Assembly: GCA_026260175.1 (NCBI GenBank)
Contig: JAKCWW010004025.1
Coordinates: forward strand, 15,903-43,820
Origin: Reticulitermes lucifugus
Lineage: Eukaryota; Arthropoda; Insecta; Blattodea; Rhinotermitidae
DNA: 27,918 nt
Direction: 5' to 3'
Each line of letters starts with the position of its first letter. The first letter of the stretch is position 1. A model generated the notes under the pieces. It was not told the origin of the DNA and did no database searches. It saw nothing but the letters and a program-made list of their open reading frames with translations. The position numbers and the translations under genes were made by a program. Positions 10,130-20,280 of this stretch are shown here, piece after piece.

Positions 10130-10575
10130 AAAATTACTCACCCTTTATGGAACTCAAAGGTTCATTATCCTATTCACATGGCTATCATCAGCCAGTGGAA
10201 TCCAATCTACACCCTCACGTACAATTTATTTAAGATCTGTCTTAATGTCAGCTTACCATCTATATTTTCGTCTCATGATTGATACTAGTCATTCAACTAA
10301 CTGAAATTTTCTATGCATTTCTCATTGTCTCCATATATGCTACATTCCCTCCCCATCACATTCTCTTTGAGCTAATCCTAGTAATATCTGGTGAAGTATA
10401 CCAGTTACGAAGCTTCCGGCTACATTTTATAAATCCTATTACGTCTAAACATTCCGTCGGCCCGCTACTTTCAAACACGGTCAATTTGTATTTTTTTCTT
10501 ACGTTGATGCACGAAGTTTCACACCCACATACGAGTAAAGCAGCATGTGAAATTTGAGGCATTTCGACAAATGGC
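10130..10575 (+). mobile_element. Dispersed insect repeat, copy A (most complete)
   Basis: Several frames read short peptides I recognise as a widespread insect repeat usually mis-annotated as hypothetical proteins: LWNSKVHYPIH, then YAFLIVSIYATFPPHHILFE, then SNTVNLYFFLTL and VSHPHTS. Nucleotide similarity to 19725-19812, 20095-20280 and 26005-26285 supports a common family; for example TATGCATTTCTCATTGTCTC aligns with TACGCATTTATCATCTTTAC in fragment C. The frames overlap and shift, so this is not a gene. All copies are on the plus strand. I do not know the element class. Confidence 0.65.
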
Positions 10576-10648
10576 TGGGAATAAAACATTCTGACCTGAC
10601 ATATAAGAATCAGTCCTCACATTCTTGTTGGTATTGATCGTATTCGTA

Positions 10649-10677
10649 TCACCATCATCATCATCATCGTCGTCGTC
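10649..10677. repeat. CAT/CGT trinucleotide run
   Basis: A short run of CATCATCATCATCGTCGTCG, which may mark the tail of copy A or be an independent microsatellite. Confidence 0.85.
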
Positions 10678-10833
10678 TTTATGACTTTTACTTTATTATT
10701 TACTGCGGCGACTGCAACACTGCTGCTATGTAAGTACAGTTTAGAAAACACACCGTACCTTAGTGGTTGGCTCCTTGGTCACCGCGCTCAGTGGTGCTTT
10801 GAAACAAGATCTGATTACCGTCGCCTGTCAATA

Positions 10834-11165
10834 GGTGCGTGTCACATATGTGGGAGTCACATAGGTGGGTGTCAAATAGGTGGGTGTTATAGTGGATGTC
10901 ACATACGTGGATGTCATATAGGTGGGTGTCACATACGCGGGAGTCACATACGTGGATGTCATATAGGTGGGTGTCACATAGGTGGGTGTCATTGTGGATG
11001 TCACATACGTGGATGTCATATAGGTGGGAGTCACATACGTGGGTGTCATACGTGGGTATCACGTAGGTGGGTGTCACATACGTCGGTGTCACATACGTGA
11101 GAGACATACGTGGGTACCACATAGGTGGGTATCACATAGGTGGGTGTCACATGCGTGGGTGCCAT
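10834..11165. repeat. 15-bp minisatellite with higher-order structure
   Basis: About 22 units of a 15-bp motif close to CACATAGGTGGGTGT, varying at AGG/ACG and GGGTG/GGATG/GGAGT, with some units shortened by 3 or 6 bases. A larger block beginning with a TAGTGGATG or TTGTGGATG variant recurs about 102 bp apart (near 10890 and 10992). The unit length is a multiple of three and usually lacks stops, so frames stay open on both strands: plus reads GCHIGGCHIRG, minus reads TPTYVTPTYMTS. There is no start context, signal peptide or flanking conserved protein, so I treat it as non-coding. Confidence 0.95.
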
Positions 11166-11169
11166 ATAC

Positions 11170-11995
11170 CACGCCAAATCCTAATCTAACGATGTGTTTA
11201 TCAATTAGCAGTTACGTCTTTAATTATATGAAATTACGTCACTAAATGGACCTCCCCTTCGATAACATTGAAAGTGCTGCATTTCTACAGATCATGGCCA
11301 GTCACGTTTCTCGCACAGACAACTCCTTTCCTTCCGGTCCATTAGGTGCAGATACACAATATATTATGCATAAATGTCACAAGTTATAGGCTACACTTTA
11401 ATGACGGATACAGTACGTATCACAGGAACGTACTCGTAGTTATTGTAATTTAACATAACAGTAATACACAGCAGGATTCTGCAGAGTGGTCCTTTAAAAC
11501 CGTACCCAAATATAAAACAATGTATTTCCTTTTTCACCGAGCGAGTGCTTACGAAGCATGATGCAAGTGCCTCAACCAACCTGAATAAAAGTTCAGCTGT
11601 TTGGAGTGTTTTGGTGTCTGCTGTCTATACATGAAACTGTCAGGGGCTACTCGGTTTGGGGATCAAGGTGGCTACAGTTCCTTCCAAATAAATTCCTCCC
11701 CCAGCGTACCCATTAATGTTCTGGGTGTGACTTGCCAGGAAGGGAAAAAACTGCAGAACTGTGGATCCTTCAGTGATTCCACACTGGGAAAGGCGTATAA
11801 AATAGAACTCTATACTAAGGCACGTTTTCACGTGTCAACTAACGGACGGACAAGGATGACATCTTTTGGCTAGTTCTATAAACAAATAATTATTACGTAA
11901 AACAGCCAGACGTTACAGGTGCCAATTAAACCTACTTTCGTTCATGCGCTTAAATTTTTACGGTAAGGACAGAAGAAACAGGTTTACAGTAACAA
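11170..11995. other. Unassigned DNA
   Basis: A 90-codon plus-strand frame (11601-11873) overlaps a 63-codon minus-strand frame; neither matches a family I know. No element ends were seen. Confidence 0.5.
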
Positions 11996-12270
11996 CTAGC
12001 GCGGTCGGTATAGGGACTCGCTACGGGCTGGAAGGTCCGGGGTTGGAATCCCGCTGGGGTTAGGTTTTCCGTACCCGTCCAGATGGCCCTGGGGCCCAAC
12101 CAGACTCTTGTACAATGGGTACCGGGTCTCTTTCCCGCGGGGTAAAGAGGCCAGGGCATGGAGTTCATCACACCCCATCTAGCGCCGAGGTTAAAGATAG
12201 AGTAGAGCTATAGCTCTACTCTCCCTCTGGGCGTTCATGGCCTGTTCTAGAGTGAATTTTACCTTCACAT
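11996..12270 (+). mobile_element. tRNA-related SINE, second family
   Basis: A tRNA-like head contains a box B-like GGTTGGAATCC at 12041-12051 after GAAGGTCCGG. The body reads, on the minus strand, peptides such as [19 protein letters not shown] and [13 protein letters not shown], which I recognise as a common spurious protein from insect SINEs. The 3' part carries a 24-bp perfect palindrome. It differs in sequence from the family at 1773, 19196 and 26885. Exact ends and target duplication are unresolved. Confidence 0.7.
12199..12222. repeat. Perfect 24-bp palindrome within the SINE
   Basis: Arms AGAGTAGAGCTA and its exact complement meet with no loop. In RNA it would form a hairpin near the 3' end of the SINE transcript. 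Confidence 0.95.
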
Positions 12271-12323
12271 TTACGTTTTACTAATCAGTGTAACTGGCCT
12301 ACGTACTAACGTACTGTATCTAA

Positions 12324-12352
12324 CATATATATATATATACACATATATATAT
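12324..12352. repeat. (TA)n microsatellite
   Basis: An imperfect TA run interrupted once by CAC. Confidence 0.9.
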
Positions 12353-13078
12353 CTACACTTGTATTCTCACTACGTTAAAAGTGATACAATTTTGTATCAC
12401 CCCGTTTACAATTTTTATCAGACTAGCAGTTTCAGGCTGTGCAGCTACTGTTATGTTAATGATCGCTGTCGTAACAAATGTTACGTGACCTTTTAATTAC
12501 TTCCACCAAACCGAAAGCCCATACTCTTTCTGTACTTTGTGCCTCCTGCATGATGTTCGTTTACATGCCCAGAAAAAAAAGGGAAGCAAGAAAACCCTGG
12601 CAAAGAGAGGCAATAAAACACATTTTGTAAGGGAGAGTCGTTATTTACTCCAATAACTGTAATGGTACGGTACAAATGAAGTTCCCGGACGCTTTATGCG
12701 AACATAAGACGTGGCTTCATACCCTGCGAGACCAACGCAAACCGCAGGTGTCTGAAAATGAACTGCTAAGACTGTAAGATGTGTAGGCTACAATGAGGAT
12801 AGGTTACAAAATTCAATCAGCTTTTCCCATTTGTAGTTAATTACGCATTACATAAAAATAGGCCTCTTTGACGCCAAATTTATTGGGTTTCCCAATAAAG
12901 TGTTTCATATGTTGTACTTTTCATGTTTGACAAATTTTATAATGTCAATATGGAGTGAACATGCATGTACTGTCACTTCAAGCTTGCATATTTTCACCAG
13001 CATTCAGTTTAAAACTGTAATGCCCATTTGGACTGCATAGGCTACACCGTATGATGCTTTAACTACACTTAATACTCA
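12353..13078. other. Unassigned DNA with a small hairpin
   Basis: No gene or element recognised. A perfect 9-bp hairpin occurs at 12879-12899 (TTTATTGGG, loop TTT, CCCAATAAA). Its AATAAA could act as an adenylation signal on the plus strand, but nothing upstream looks like a gene. Confidence 0.5.
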
Positions 13079-13300
13079 GCAGGTTAGAGTAGCGGTAACG
13101 TCCTAGATTTGTGCTCCGGAAGTGCCTAGTTGAATCTTGGCGGAAGCAACAATTTTCCTGATATATGTCGTTACTTTCCTTAGACACTTCAAGCAAATTC
13201 CGAGGCACTACCTCTATTATCTCAAAGTACCATCCTACAAAATCCTTTCCACTTCTTCTCACCTTGCTCTCACCGCAAAGACAGCGTTGTAAAATAAACC
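13079..13300 (+). mobile_element. Diverged tRNA-related SINE, third family
   Basis: The head has a box A-like TAGAGTAGCGG near 13085 and a box B-like AGTTGAATCTT near 13127, with GTGCTCCGGAAGTGCC between. A body follows including GTCGTTACTTTCCTTAGACA and then TCCTTTCCACTTCTTCTCAC, which resembles the conserved body of a widespread insect SINE as I remember it. It is clearly older than the other SINEs, since box B has lost consensus bases. Boundaries are approximate. Confidence 0.55.
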
Positions 13301-14287
13301 GCAACTAGCCTGGGAGTGATTTTCATTGAAAATAAACTTTGTGACATCTGATACCACTTGGCATCTGCCGACAGCTTAGCAGGCATCGTTATCTCCGACA
13401 ATCGCTTCTTTCACTAATGCACAGCCCGTCATTTTACGTATCCGATCACAGCCACCCATTACAGCGCGATACTTGAAGTTCGGATGTCATAATAGACCTA
13501 TAGACGGGGCCGTAGAAAACTGCGCAGGGTAGATTACAATCCAAGTAATAATGCTTGATGACAGAATAGTCACTTAGAAGAATGCCTTTAGACTAAAAGT
13601 CGGTAATTTTTATTAAAGCACAATCGTGTAATATTTAACAATTGCCAGAAAAACAAAAGATAATTTCTTTTCGACCCCGGGGCGGGCCTGTTCTTCTGTG
13701 GTCCTTATATCCTATTTTGAAGCTGTGTTTTTTAAGCATTGTAATTATATTTTGTAAAATGACAGAGTACGGCGGGTACTGCCATCCGCAGCTCTGTCCG
13801 CAATGGAAGAACCGTGTGTACTAGACAAAGCGCCTGTGAAGGACAAAAGCGAGAACTGAGATTCTCACAGAGGTGCCGTTGAAGATGCCAGTCCTTTGAA
13901 GTGTGACGTCATGTAGATCGGTACATGTGTACTTGGCTTCTTAAATTATCGGCGATGTTATTTCCTCCGTGTCTGCGCTTTTAATCACCTCCATTTTTTT
14001 CCATTTTCCACCTCAAGGGACTACGCTGCTCTTTCCTTACTCACTAATATTTGGACACAAAAATACTGTTAGAAAAATTCCAGATATTTCGAAATATTGA
14101 TATGCCAGACAGTAAGAACATCGCGACTGGACGCATCACAAACACAGGAACAAATATTCACAGTTTGATTCTCCAGTAGAATTCTCATGTTGCCAGACTG
14201 ACCACTCATAACACTTAGCCTACACGGATAGAAAGAACTGGTCATCGATATATGGTGTGATTTTTATGAATGACATCCCGTTTCCTT
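13301..14287. other. Unassigned DNA
   Basis: The largest frame is 60 codons (13642-13824, plus) with no family pattern. No element ends found. Confidence 0.5.
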
Positions 14288-14331
14288 ACACACACACGCA
14301 CACACACACATACACACACACACACACACAA
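14288..14331. repeat. (CA)n microsatellite
   Basis: About 22 CA units with single interruptions by G and T. Confidence 0.95.
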
Positions 14332-14386
14332 ATGTATCAAATGAATGAGAACACCGTCAAACACAACTAATTTATTGTAAAACAAT

Positions 14387-14513
14387 ATTTTGTTTACAAC
14401 ACGCTACATGGTTCGGCCCAACGGGTCATTACCAGGCCATATATTTTTACATTTATATAAAGCCTGATAATGGCCCTTTCGAACTGAAACATGTAGCATG
14501 CAGTAAACAAAAT
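14387..14513. mobile_element. Inverted pair of Penelope-type terminal hairpins, family 2
   Basis: Arms of 51-52 bp (14387-14437 and 14462-14513) are imperfect reverse complements separated by 24 bp of A+T. The right arm, plus strand, reads CCTGATAATGGCCC followed by GAAACATGTAGC. The left arm, minus strand, reads CCTGGTAATGACCC then CGAACCATGTAGC. Both derive from a motif near CCTGATGATGGCCC, loop, GGGCCGAAACATGTAGC. This is the type of hairpin found in Penelope-like element ends, here as two facing copies. Both have lost at least one core base, so ribozyme activity is unlikely now. Confidence 0.6.
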
Positions 14514-14519
14514 GTAACT

Positions 14520-15245
14520 GTAAAAAATACCAGGAAACGAATGGGAACTTTAGCTAGTACGTAATATAACATTTAAATATATTAAGAACACCTGCATTCT
14601 GTATCTTTAGGAAAGATTACGGCTAACTAGTGAAGCAGCGTAGTTTGCAAATCCCAATTGCCAATCTCACTGCGTACCTCACGTCAAGGCATCCTTTATA
14701 GTACGCCTTCCGATGAATTCAATGGCAGTGCATGAACAGAAGCTGAGTAGGGCGCAGTCTTTGTCTAACCAACACAAATCTCTAACACTGTGTTAAACGC
14801 AACAGTGGGCACACGTGCCCCAATGAGAAGCACGCGTTGACTGATGGAACAGCTGCAGCACGCCTCTTCAAAATCGCAATTATTGATCCAAAAAACTGTT
14901 AGCAATATCTTAAACAACGATACAATCTCCTTCTTTCTTTATTCAGAGCTCGTAATCGCTTTAAAGCCCAGTGGTACCGCCATGTTTAACTTTAGCCGTT
15001 TGTGCCTCAGTTTCATGCCGTGTCTTCTACGTAGAGTTCACACTACATTACGTCACAGTTGCCAAAACAACACACTCGCAAAACATCAAGTTACAGCCCG
15101 CACATGTAAAACACAACATACTACGTAGAATATAACCGAAGAGCATTAGTCTTTCGCTTTCCGTATCAGTGACAGGCTGATATCACCGCTGACAACATGC
15201 ATATAAAACACAAAACGTATTAACCGCAACCTGCACAAATATTCA
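14520..15245. other. Unassigned DNA
   Basis: A 94-codon plus-strand frame (14844-15128) has no recognised family and no coding context. No element ends found. Confidence 0.5.
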
Positions 15246-15250
15246 TATCT

Positions 15251-15391
15251 GCGCTCTTCTGGGATATTACGCAGCGTTCAGTGGTAGTTATGTACCAACG
15301 TTTCGGAACAACCTGTCGTTCTCATCTTCAAGGGTCAAGAAGTTCGGTACAAAACTACCACTGAACGCTGTGTAATATCCCAGAAGAGCGC
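15251..15391 (-). mobile_element. Near-perfect 46-bp inverted repeat around a Penelope-type hairpin, family 3
   Basis: Arms 15251-15296 and 15346-15391 match at 44 of 46 positions as reverse complements; the loop is 49 bases. On the minus strand the loop and left arm read CTTGAAGATGA, then a 6-bp stem (GAACGA/TTGTTC, one G-U pair) and CGAAACGTTGGTAC. The high arm identity, against the decay of its neighbours, points to a fairly recent insertion, or to repair between the arms. The sequence downstream of the hairpin (minus: TACCACTGAACGCTG) is duplicated in inverted orientation, fitting inverted terminal copies described for Penelope-like elements. No coding part is attached. Confidence 0.7.
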
Positions 15392-15399
15392 AAATCTCA

Positions 15400-18290
15400 T
15401 CTACATCGCGGTGGAAGTCTGAAATCATGCACAAATATTCTCACCATGCTTTTATTGTCATGACATGCATATCCACATGCCTCTCCCCGCATATGGAATA
15501 ACCACGAATTAAATTACAACATGTTAGGCTTTGATTTTGTATACGTATATAGGCCGTCGTAAATATTGGCAACAGTGACGTCACATAATGTAACTTAAGA
15601 TTTTGGCAACGCATGTTTGGTAAGATTTTCATTACATGCGACGTGAATACCAGGGCATGTTAACACTACATTCACATGTTCATCCACAGACAGTGCTTCT
15701 GTTATGCACACTGTATAACAGCCTTTCAAGGCGTTAGTAAATAAATAATCGCAAATACTTCGATTCTCGAAGGTAAATGGTTTTGCTATTATTATGCATC
15801 ATTTAACACTACAAATGGGTTCATCAGGCGCACAGTTTTATTTGGAGCAATACCTAAAACTTGTGTTTGGAATTTAAAATCCAGAAAAAATTGGGCGTAA
15901 CTAAAAATGTTGAATTGGGTTTACTAATGTGCGATACACATACACAAAACCGAAATAAAATCACATGAAATTAATAGCAGAAGTGTTGTCGTTCATGTTG
16001 TGAATTTACAAAATATTTTGGAGTAATGCTTGTGAGAGTGTAGGAATGTAGCTGCTGTTTAAATAACATTTCCTTACTAATGAATCACGAGAAATGTACT
16101 GATTAGTGCTTCGATGCAGAATCAAAAATAACGCCAAATTTACTGTTTCCATTACATGTCATTTTGGACAGCAACTTTTTTGCACCTTTGCGTCTCCTCG
16201 CATCCATAAACAGACCACGAAGATCACGTAATTGCTGGTACGTAGGCCTACGGCATACATAATATCAACTACGAACATACGGATTCCATAGTACAAGGCA
16301 AGGAATTTCTTGATCAGCCGAGCTACCGTTAGCTTTTCAAGAAGAGATCTTCATGTAGTTACATGGCGTTGAATGGGGGTGTGACTTGAGTGATTTAGTT
16401 GGGAAGGACGTGAAGGCGGACGTGACCCATTTTAATTATCCTATCCACGAAGTAGCTTAGTGAAGACAGTCTTGGACAGAGAATCCGCTCCGGTATCTCT
16501 GAGTGTTAACCGCCACGATGGTGTTCGTTACGACGGGGTTTTAAGATAGCGTTTTATGCCATGTACGTCATTTATAATGGCAATTAACGATGTTATAAAA
16601 CAACGCCTCGTTAAGACCTGTGACTCATGGAGTGACTGCCGTGTACCTCGTGCTAACGTCTGTCCATACAGCCTTCTGAATGTCGCGGTAGTCTTCCTCA
16701 CAGCGGGGTGCTTGATTTATCGGCTACTGTTTTCCTACAACACACGCCGCCCTTTCATATTCACCGCACAGACAAGACTTGTCTCCGATAACACTCCTGA
16801 TAGAACTGCCACAACATCTTCCGTCGAGCGATTTCTTTTCAACTTTTTTATATCAAGATCCACGTTTTCTTTAGTTCTGTCATGGAATAAAATTTTAAAT
16901 CTTGCACCCATGACTCCTGACTTACGTTTATGGTTACATGATAAAAGGACAAGTTGCTAGAACATGATTAATTTTAAAAAGAGCTGCTGATGCGGGAGAC
17001 GTACCGACATATTGAGGACGTCGCTGATATGTGGGTCTGGGAGCGTCTTGTCCTGCTCGTACTTTACACAGCCAAGACGCAGGCACTGTTCCAACGGAGT
17101 ACGTTCTGAACAATCTGTGTACGTACCTAATATTCTGATGACCGACTGCGTGCAACACAGTTCCTATTCTGTCCTAGTATCAAGCCGTTGCTCACATACC
17201 AGCCACATGTTTCGACTCGATCGTCTTCACGCCGCTTAAAATGTCTTCTACTTTCATGTACTGTTATGGGTAGTGTTATTAACTGTAATTTAAGGGTCAG
17301 GCATTTTGCATAGACATATTTTCCTCCACATTATACTGGATTTTTAAAATTATAAACATATTTCACAAAGTTTACCTTCTTGTATCCCTAAAGTTATAGA
17401 TAAGTGTTACTTTGACTTCTGGGGCTTCTGTACATATTTATCAAGTAAATGTGTGAAGTTACGTGTTTATGTTAAAATATCTCAACATGCAGCAGTAATG
17501 GTCACGTAAACCTACAGTTTTTGTTGCCTAGTCTACATTCTGTAGTCTGTTCTTTTGATGTGGTGGTAGTACATCTCCTGCAGGATGCCTGGTCATTACT
17601 CTTGCTATGAGGTAATGTTGTTGCTATTGCTGCAGTTATACACAGAGTGGCTGACGTTAAAATCATCATTTTATAATTAATCTAAGCAGCATTATTGGTC
17701 GGGATGTGTGTCAGTCGGTTTCTTTTTCGTCTCCATAGAAACCAATTAATTTCTCAATTCCTTCCGTTAACACCAATACACAGGAGCAATAAACGGAATT
17801 CAGCGTGATTTAGTTGGTGTTGTTCAGACTGTCGCCCTTTGGCCCTGACACTGTGTTCATACAGTTGGCTACCGGTATTTTGGTGTCCACCTCCATATTC
17901 AAAGTTGAACAGTGAAGATGGAGGCAGAGCTGTAATTAACTTGTACAATGTAAAGTAAAATACCTTATCCATATGATACAGGGACTTAAGTTACATAGGC
18001 AGTGGGTTAGGGGTTTAGAACTTTGCTAGGGCACAGAAATGTCTGCATTTTTGTAAGCTCTTTGGAAATTGTTCTTAAATTGGGAGGCCATGTCTGTTTG
18101 TTAGTATCTTTCACCTACGAAAATGTGAAATAATTTTCGTTTCGGAGAGCACATTTAACTTCGACACGTCTTTAAACGTGCATGCAGCCCAAAGCGAACA
18201 GTTCTGACTGAGCATACTTTCTTTGTGTACATGAACACATGTCAGAAACCGCCTGTGATCAGAGGACACCAAATCTTGAATCAGTGTGTA
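15400..18290. other. Long unassigned stretch with chance open frames
   Basis: About 2.9 kb without a recognised element. The 134-codon plus-strand frame 16556-16960 is the longest here. It has a hydrophobic patch near residues 40-60 (LLNVAVVFLTAGCLIYRLLF) but no family pattern, and another short frame lies antisense to its end. Frames at 16934-17239 overlap on both strands and are not supported. Confidence 0.5.
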
Positions 18291-18293
18291 GCA

Positions 18294-18668
18294 CTAGAAG
18301 CATGAGAACGTAGCAGTAAGTGTCCAGTTAACAACATAATGTGTGGCAAGTAGGCAGCCTGTGGGACACGCCTCGGTGAGCCTAATGAGGCACGGTAGCA
18401 ACAGAAACACAACACGCATATCTAGGGGTGGAGACGCTGCACGAATAGAGTTAAAACATCCAGTAAACCGTGGTGAGATACCAGCACGTGGGCTGTTGTT
18501 TCCGCACCACTGAACACGGTCCATGAGATTAATAGCTTGTTCATCACTTGAAAGTAATTGAAACAAAATCAAAGAAGCGTGACATTTTTCTCTTATGTAT
18601 GTTCTATCATGAGCCACAGCAGCCCTGCGAACCTTTCTGAACACAGAAAAACCACTGCCCTTTTCCAC
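18294..18668 (-). CDS. Unrecognised 124-codon frame; possible exon, probably chance
   Basis: The frame opens at 18668 and stops at 18294. Residues 84-100 (MRVVFLLLPCLIRLTEA, start at 18419) look like a signal peptide and are followed by CPTGC, which superficially resembles the start of a leucine-rich-repeat N-cap. The cysteine spacing afterwards does not fit that domain, and no good splice donor follows before the stop. The first 83 residues have no known pattern. It could be an exon of a host gene with introns, but the window offers no second exon. I list it only as a candidate. Confidence 0.12.
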   Translation of the reverse strand: MEKGSGFSVFRKVRRAAVAHDRTYIREKCHASLILFQLLSSDEQAINLMDRVQWCGNNSPRAGISPRFTGCFNSIRAASPPLDMRVVFLLLPCLIRLTEACPTGCLLATHYVVNWTLTATFSCF

Positions 18669-18669
18669 G

Positions 18670-19195
18670 AGAGCACTATGAACCTACCCGTCTGAACACA
18701 GAAATCCAAGTAATCGATTCTGATTTCTGTCACGCTAGACTCATTTACTTCTACTTTGTTAGTGTGTCTACTGAAACGATTTTGGACGTGATTGTAACTG
18801 GAAGTCCGTTACATGAATTACACCACCAGAGCCTCTCGTACATCAGCAGTGACTCTTACAAAGCTGTACATTCTTTCTTTTATCTTCGATGTGAGATAGT
18901 TCCGTAAGTATTTACAGAGCTCCTTGAATGCTGTATCGAAAGTTATTGTGTAACTTGGAGTTCCGACATATGTCTTACCACTTAACGAAATAGTTTCCTT
19001 TCGAGAAGCACTTTTAAAAGTACCCATCTCCCGTTTCTATTTCAATATTTATTTTCTTACTTTACTGGAACACTCTGGTGAATAAATTATTTTCTTATCC
19101 ATTTTCTCTCAAATAATCTTTTAGGAGGTCCTAAACGGAGTGAAAACCAAATAATAGCAAGGTTACTCGTGGATTAAAATTTTCGGGGATTTTCA
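18670..19195. other. Unassigned DNA
   Basis: A 69-codon minus-strand frame (18818-19027) is the only open stretch of note and was not recognised. No element ends seen. Confidence 0.5.
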
Positions 19196-19375
19196 GTTCG
19201 TGAGTTAACGACTCATGACATCTGCTAGATAGCCTTTCACCTGAAGGTCCGGCTTCGATACCAGGCCAGTACTTTTGGGATTTGTGTTAGTAAAAGTGGC
19301 AATCAGACAGGGGTTCCTCGTCCTGCTTCGGTTTTCTCCTGTCAGTATCATTGCGCCAGTGTTCCATACTCGTGC
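19196..19375 (+). mobile_element. tRNA-derived SINE, copy 3 (diverged)
   Basis: Plus-strand sequence GGTCCGGCTTCGATACC is the eroded box B of the family at 1773-2035. The body then follows that family's order: GGGATTTGTGTTAG, GTGGCAATC, CGGTTTTCTCCTGTCAGTAT and CCAGTGTTCC. The antisense frame reads MILTGENRSRTRNPCLIA, the counterpart of LTGENRSTRRKTCPSAT in copy 1. The tRNA head is strongly diverged and box A is not recognisable. It is in the opposite orientation to copies 1 and 2. Confidence 0.75.
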
Positions 19376-19549
19376 GTTTTCACTTCCCACTGACGCTATA
19401 TAATCTCAGTAACTGACAGCGCCATTCAATAAAACACTTCTCCCTCATGCATTTTATATCAAGTACATAGCAATGTATTGCAGGTCTGCGGATAGAACGC
19501 TACGTCTAAACTGCTTGAGCAAATTATGAATTTAGTGTCACGGCAGCCT

Positions 19550-19567
19550 GCGACGCGACGCGACGCG
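19550..19567. repeat. Short GCGAC pentanucleotide repeat
   Basis: Three and a half units of GCGAC, conspicuous because the surroundings are AT-rich and the repeat holds CpG dinucleotides. Confidence 0.85.
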
Positions 19568-19724
19568 CATGTAAGCTAAGCTCTTTGGATCGGCACCGCT
19601 ATTTTTTTCGCTTATTCGTATGCTGCTGTTCTACGAGTATGTTAGGTGAATATCTGCTGTACATGAATGCGTAACTAAGTCCTTCTTGAGGAGCTACCAG
19701 ACGCTCAGTCGATAAGGATATTCC

Positions 19725-19812
19725 CCATCTTACAAGGAGCCCGAAGGTTCACTGTCTTTTTCACACGTCCACGTCCTGCTCGAGATGAAGCTAATCCACA
19801 TGTTCCCATCCT
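19725..19812 (+). mobile_element. Dispersed insect repeat, fragment B (5' part)
   Basis: ACAAGGAGCCCGAAGGTTCA and the following bases align with CTTTATGGAACTCAAAGGTT in copy A, and the segment runs to CTAATCCACATGTTCCCATC. A 90-codon frame without a start codon spans 19680-19947 and begins VLLEELPDAQ; within it ARRFTVFFTRPRP is the repeat read in one frame. Fragment C, about 280 bp further on, supplies the next part of the same family, so B and C may be one split copy. Confidence 0.5.
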
Positions 19813-20094
19813 CGCTGTTAATGCCGTGGCTCGCAGACTTCTACGTCCACGAACGAAAATCGTAGATCACACTGACCTTTCGACCCACAGTGCTCCACTA
19901 CATAGGCTACTCAGCACCACAGCAAATCGCCGCAGACTTGCTTAAATAGTGTAATGTTAATATTTAGATACGATTTCTCAGCTACCTCTAATTTTGCTTT
20001 TTTAAAATGAAGACAGTGAAGCTGTTGAATACAGAAATCTGCCACCTTTATTCATTTGGGAGTTCACAACCCATCAGAAGACCCTCGTGACTCA
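19813..20094. other. Segment between fragments B and C
   Basis: About 280 bp not matching the dispersed repeat seen on either side. The open frame from fragment B continues to a stop at 19947. No terminal repeats or target duplication were found, so whether this is an insertion is not settled. Confidence 0.4.
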
Positions 20095-20280
20095 GATTTG
20101 GGTCCAGACCCTGGATCTAGGATATACTTTAATATTATTCTTACATTCATGTTTACATTTCCCAAAGGGTATCTCCCATTCTGGCTTACTGATTACAATT
20201 TTGTACGCATTTATCATCTTTACATGCATGCTAGACGTCCCGCCGATCACATCTTCCTAAATGTGGTCGTCGTAGTCACA
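20095..20280 (+). mobile_element. Dispersed insect repeat, fragment C (middle part)
   Basis: The sequence ACTTTAATATTATTCTTACA aligns with ATTTTAATATTATCCTCACA in fragment D. TACGCATTTATCATCTTTAC then aligns with copy A. One frame reads FNIILTFMFTFPKGYLPF and FVRIYHLYMHA, matching the peptide order in copies A and D. The 101-codon frame 20056-20361 runs through it and is not a gene. Confidence 0.6.

Noticed and set aside
10681-11122. Frames of 139 and 120 codons encoding repetitive cysteine/histidine or threonine/tyrosine proteins
   Set aside because: They are read through a 15-bp tandem repeat whose period keeps many frames open; no flanking conserved coding sequence was seen.
16556-16960. 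134-codon plus-strand frame with a hydrophobic patch
   Set aside because: No known family, no promoter or splice context. A length of this order is possible by chance in 28 kb of six-frame sequence.
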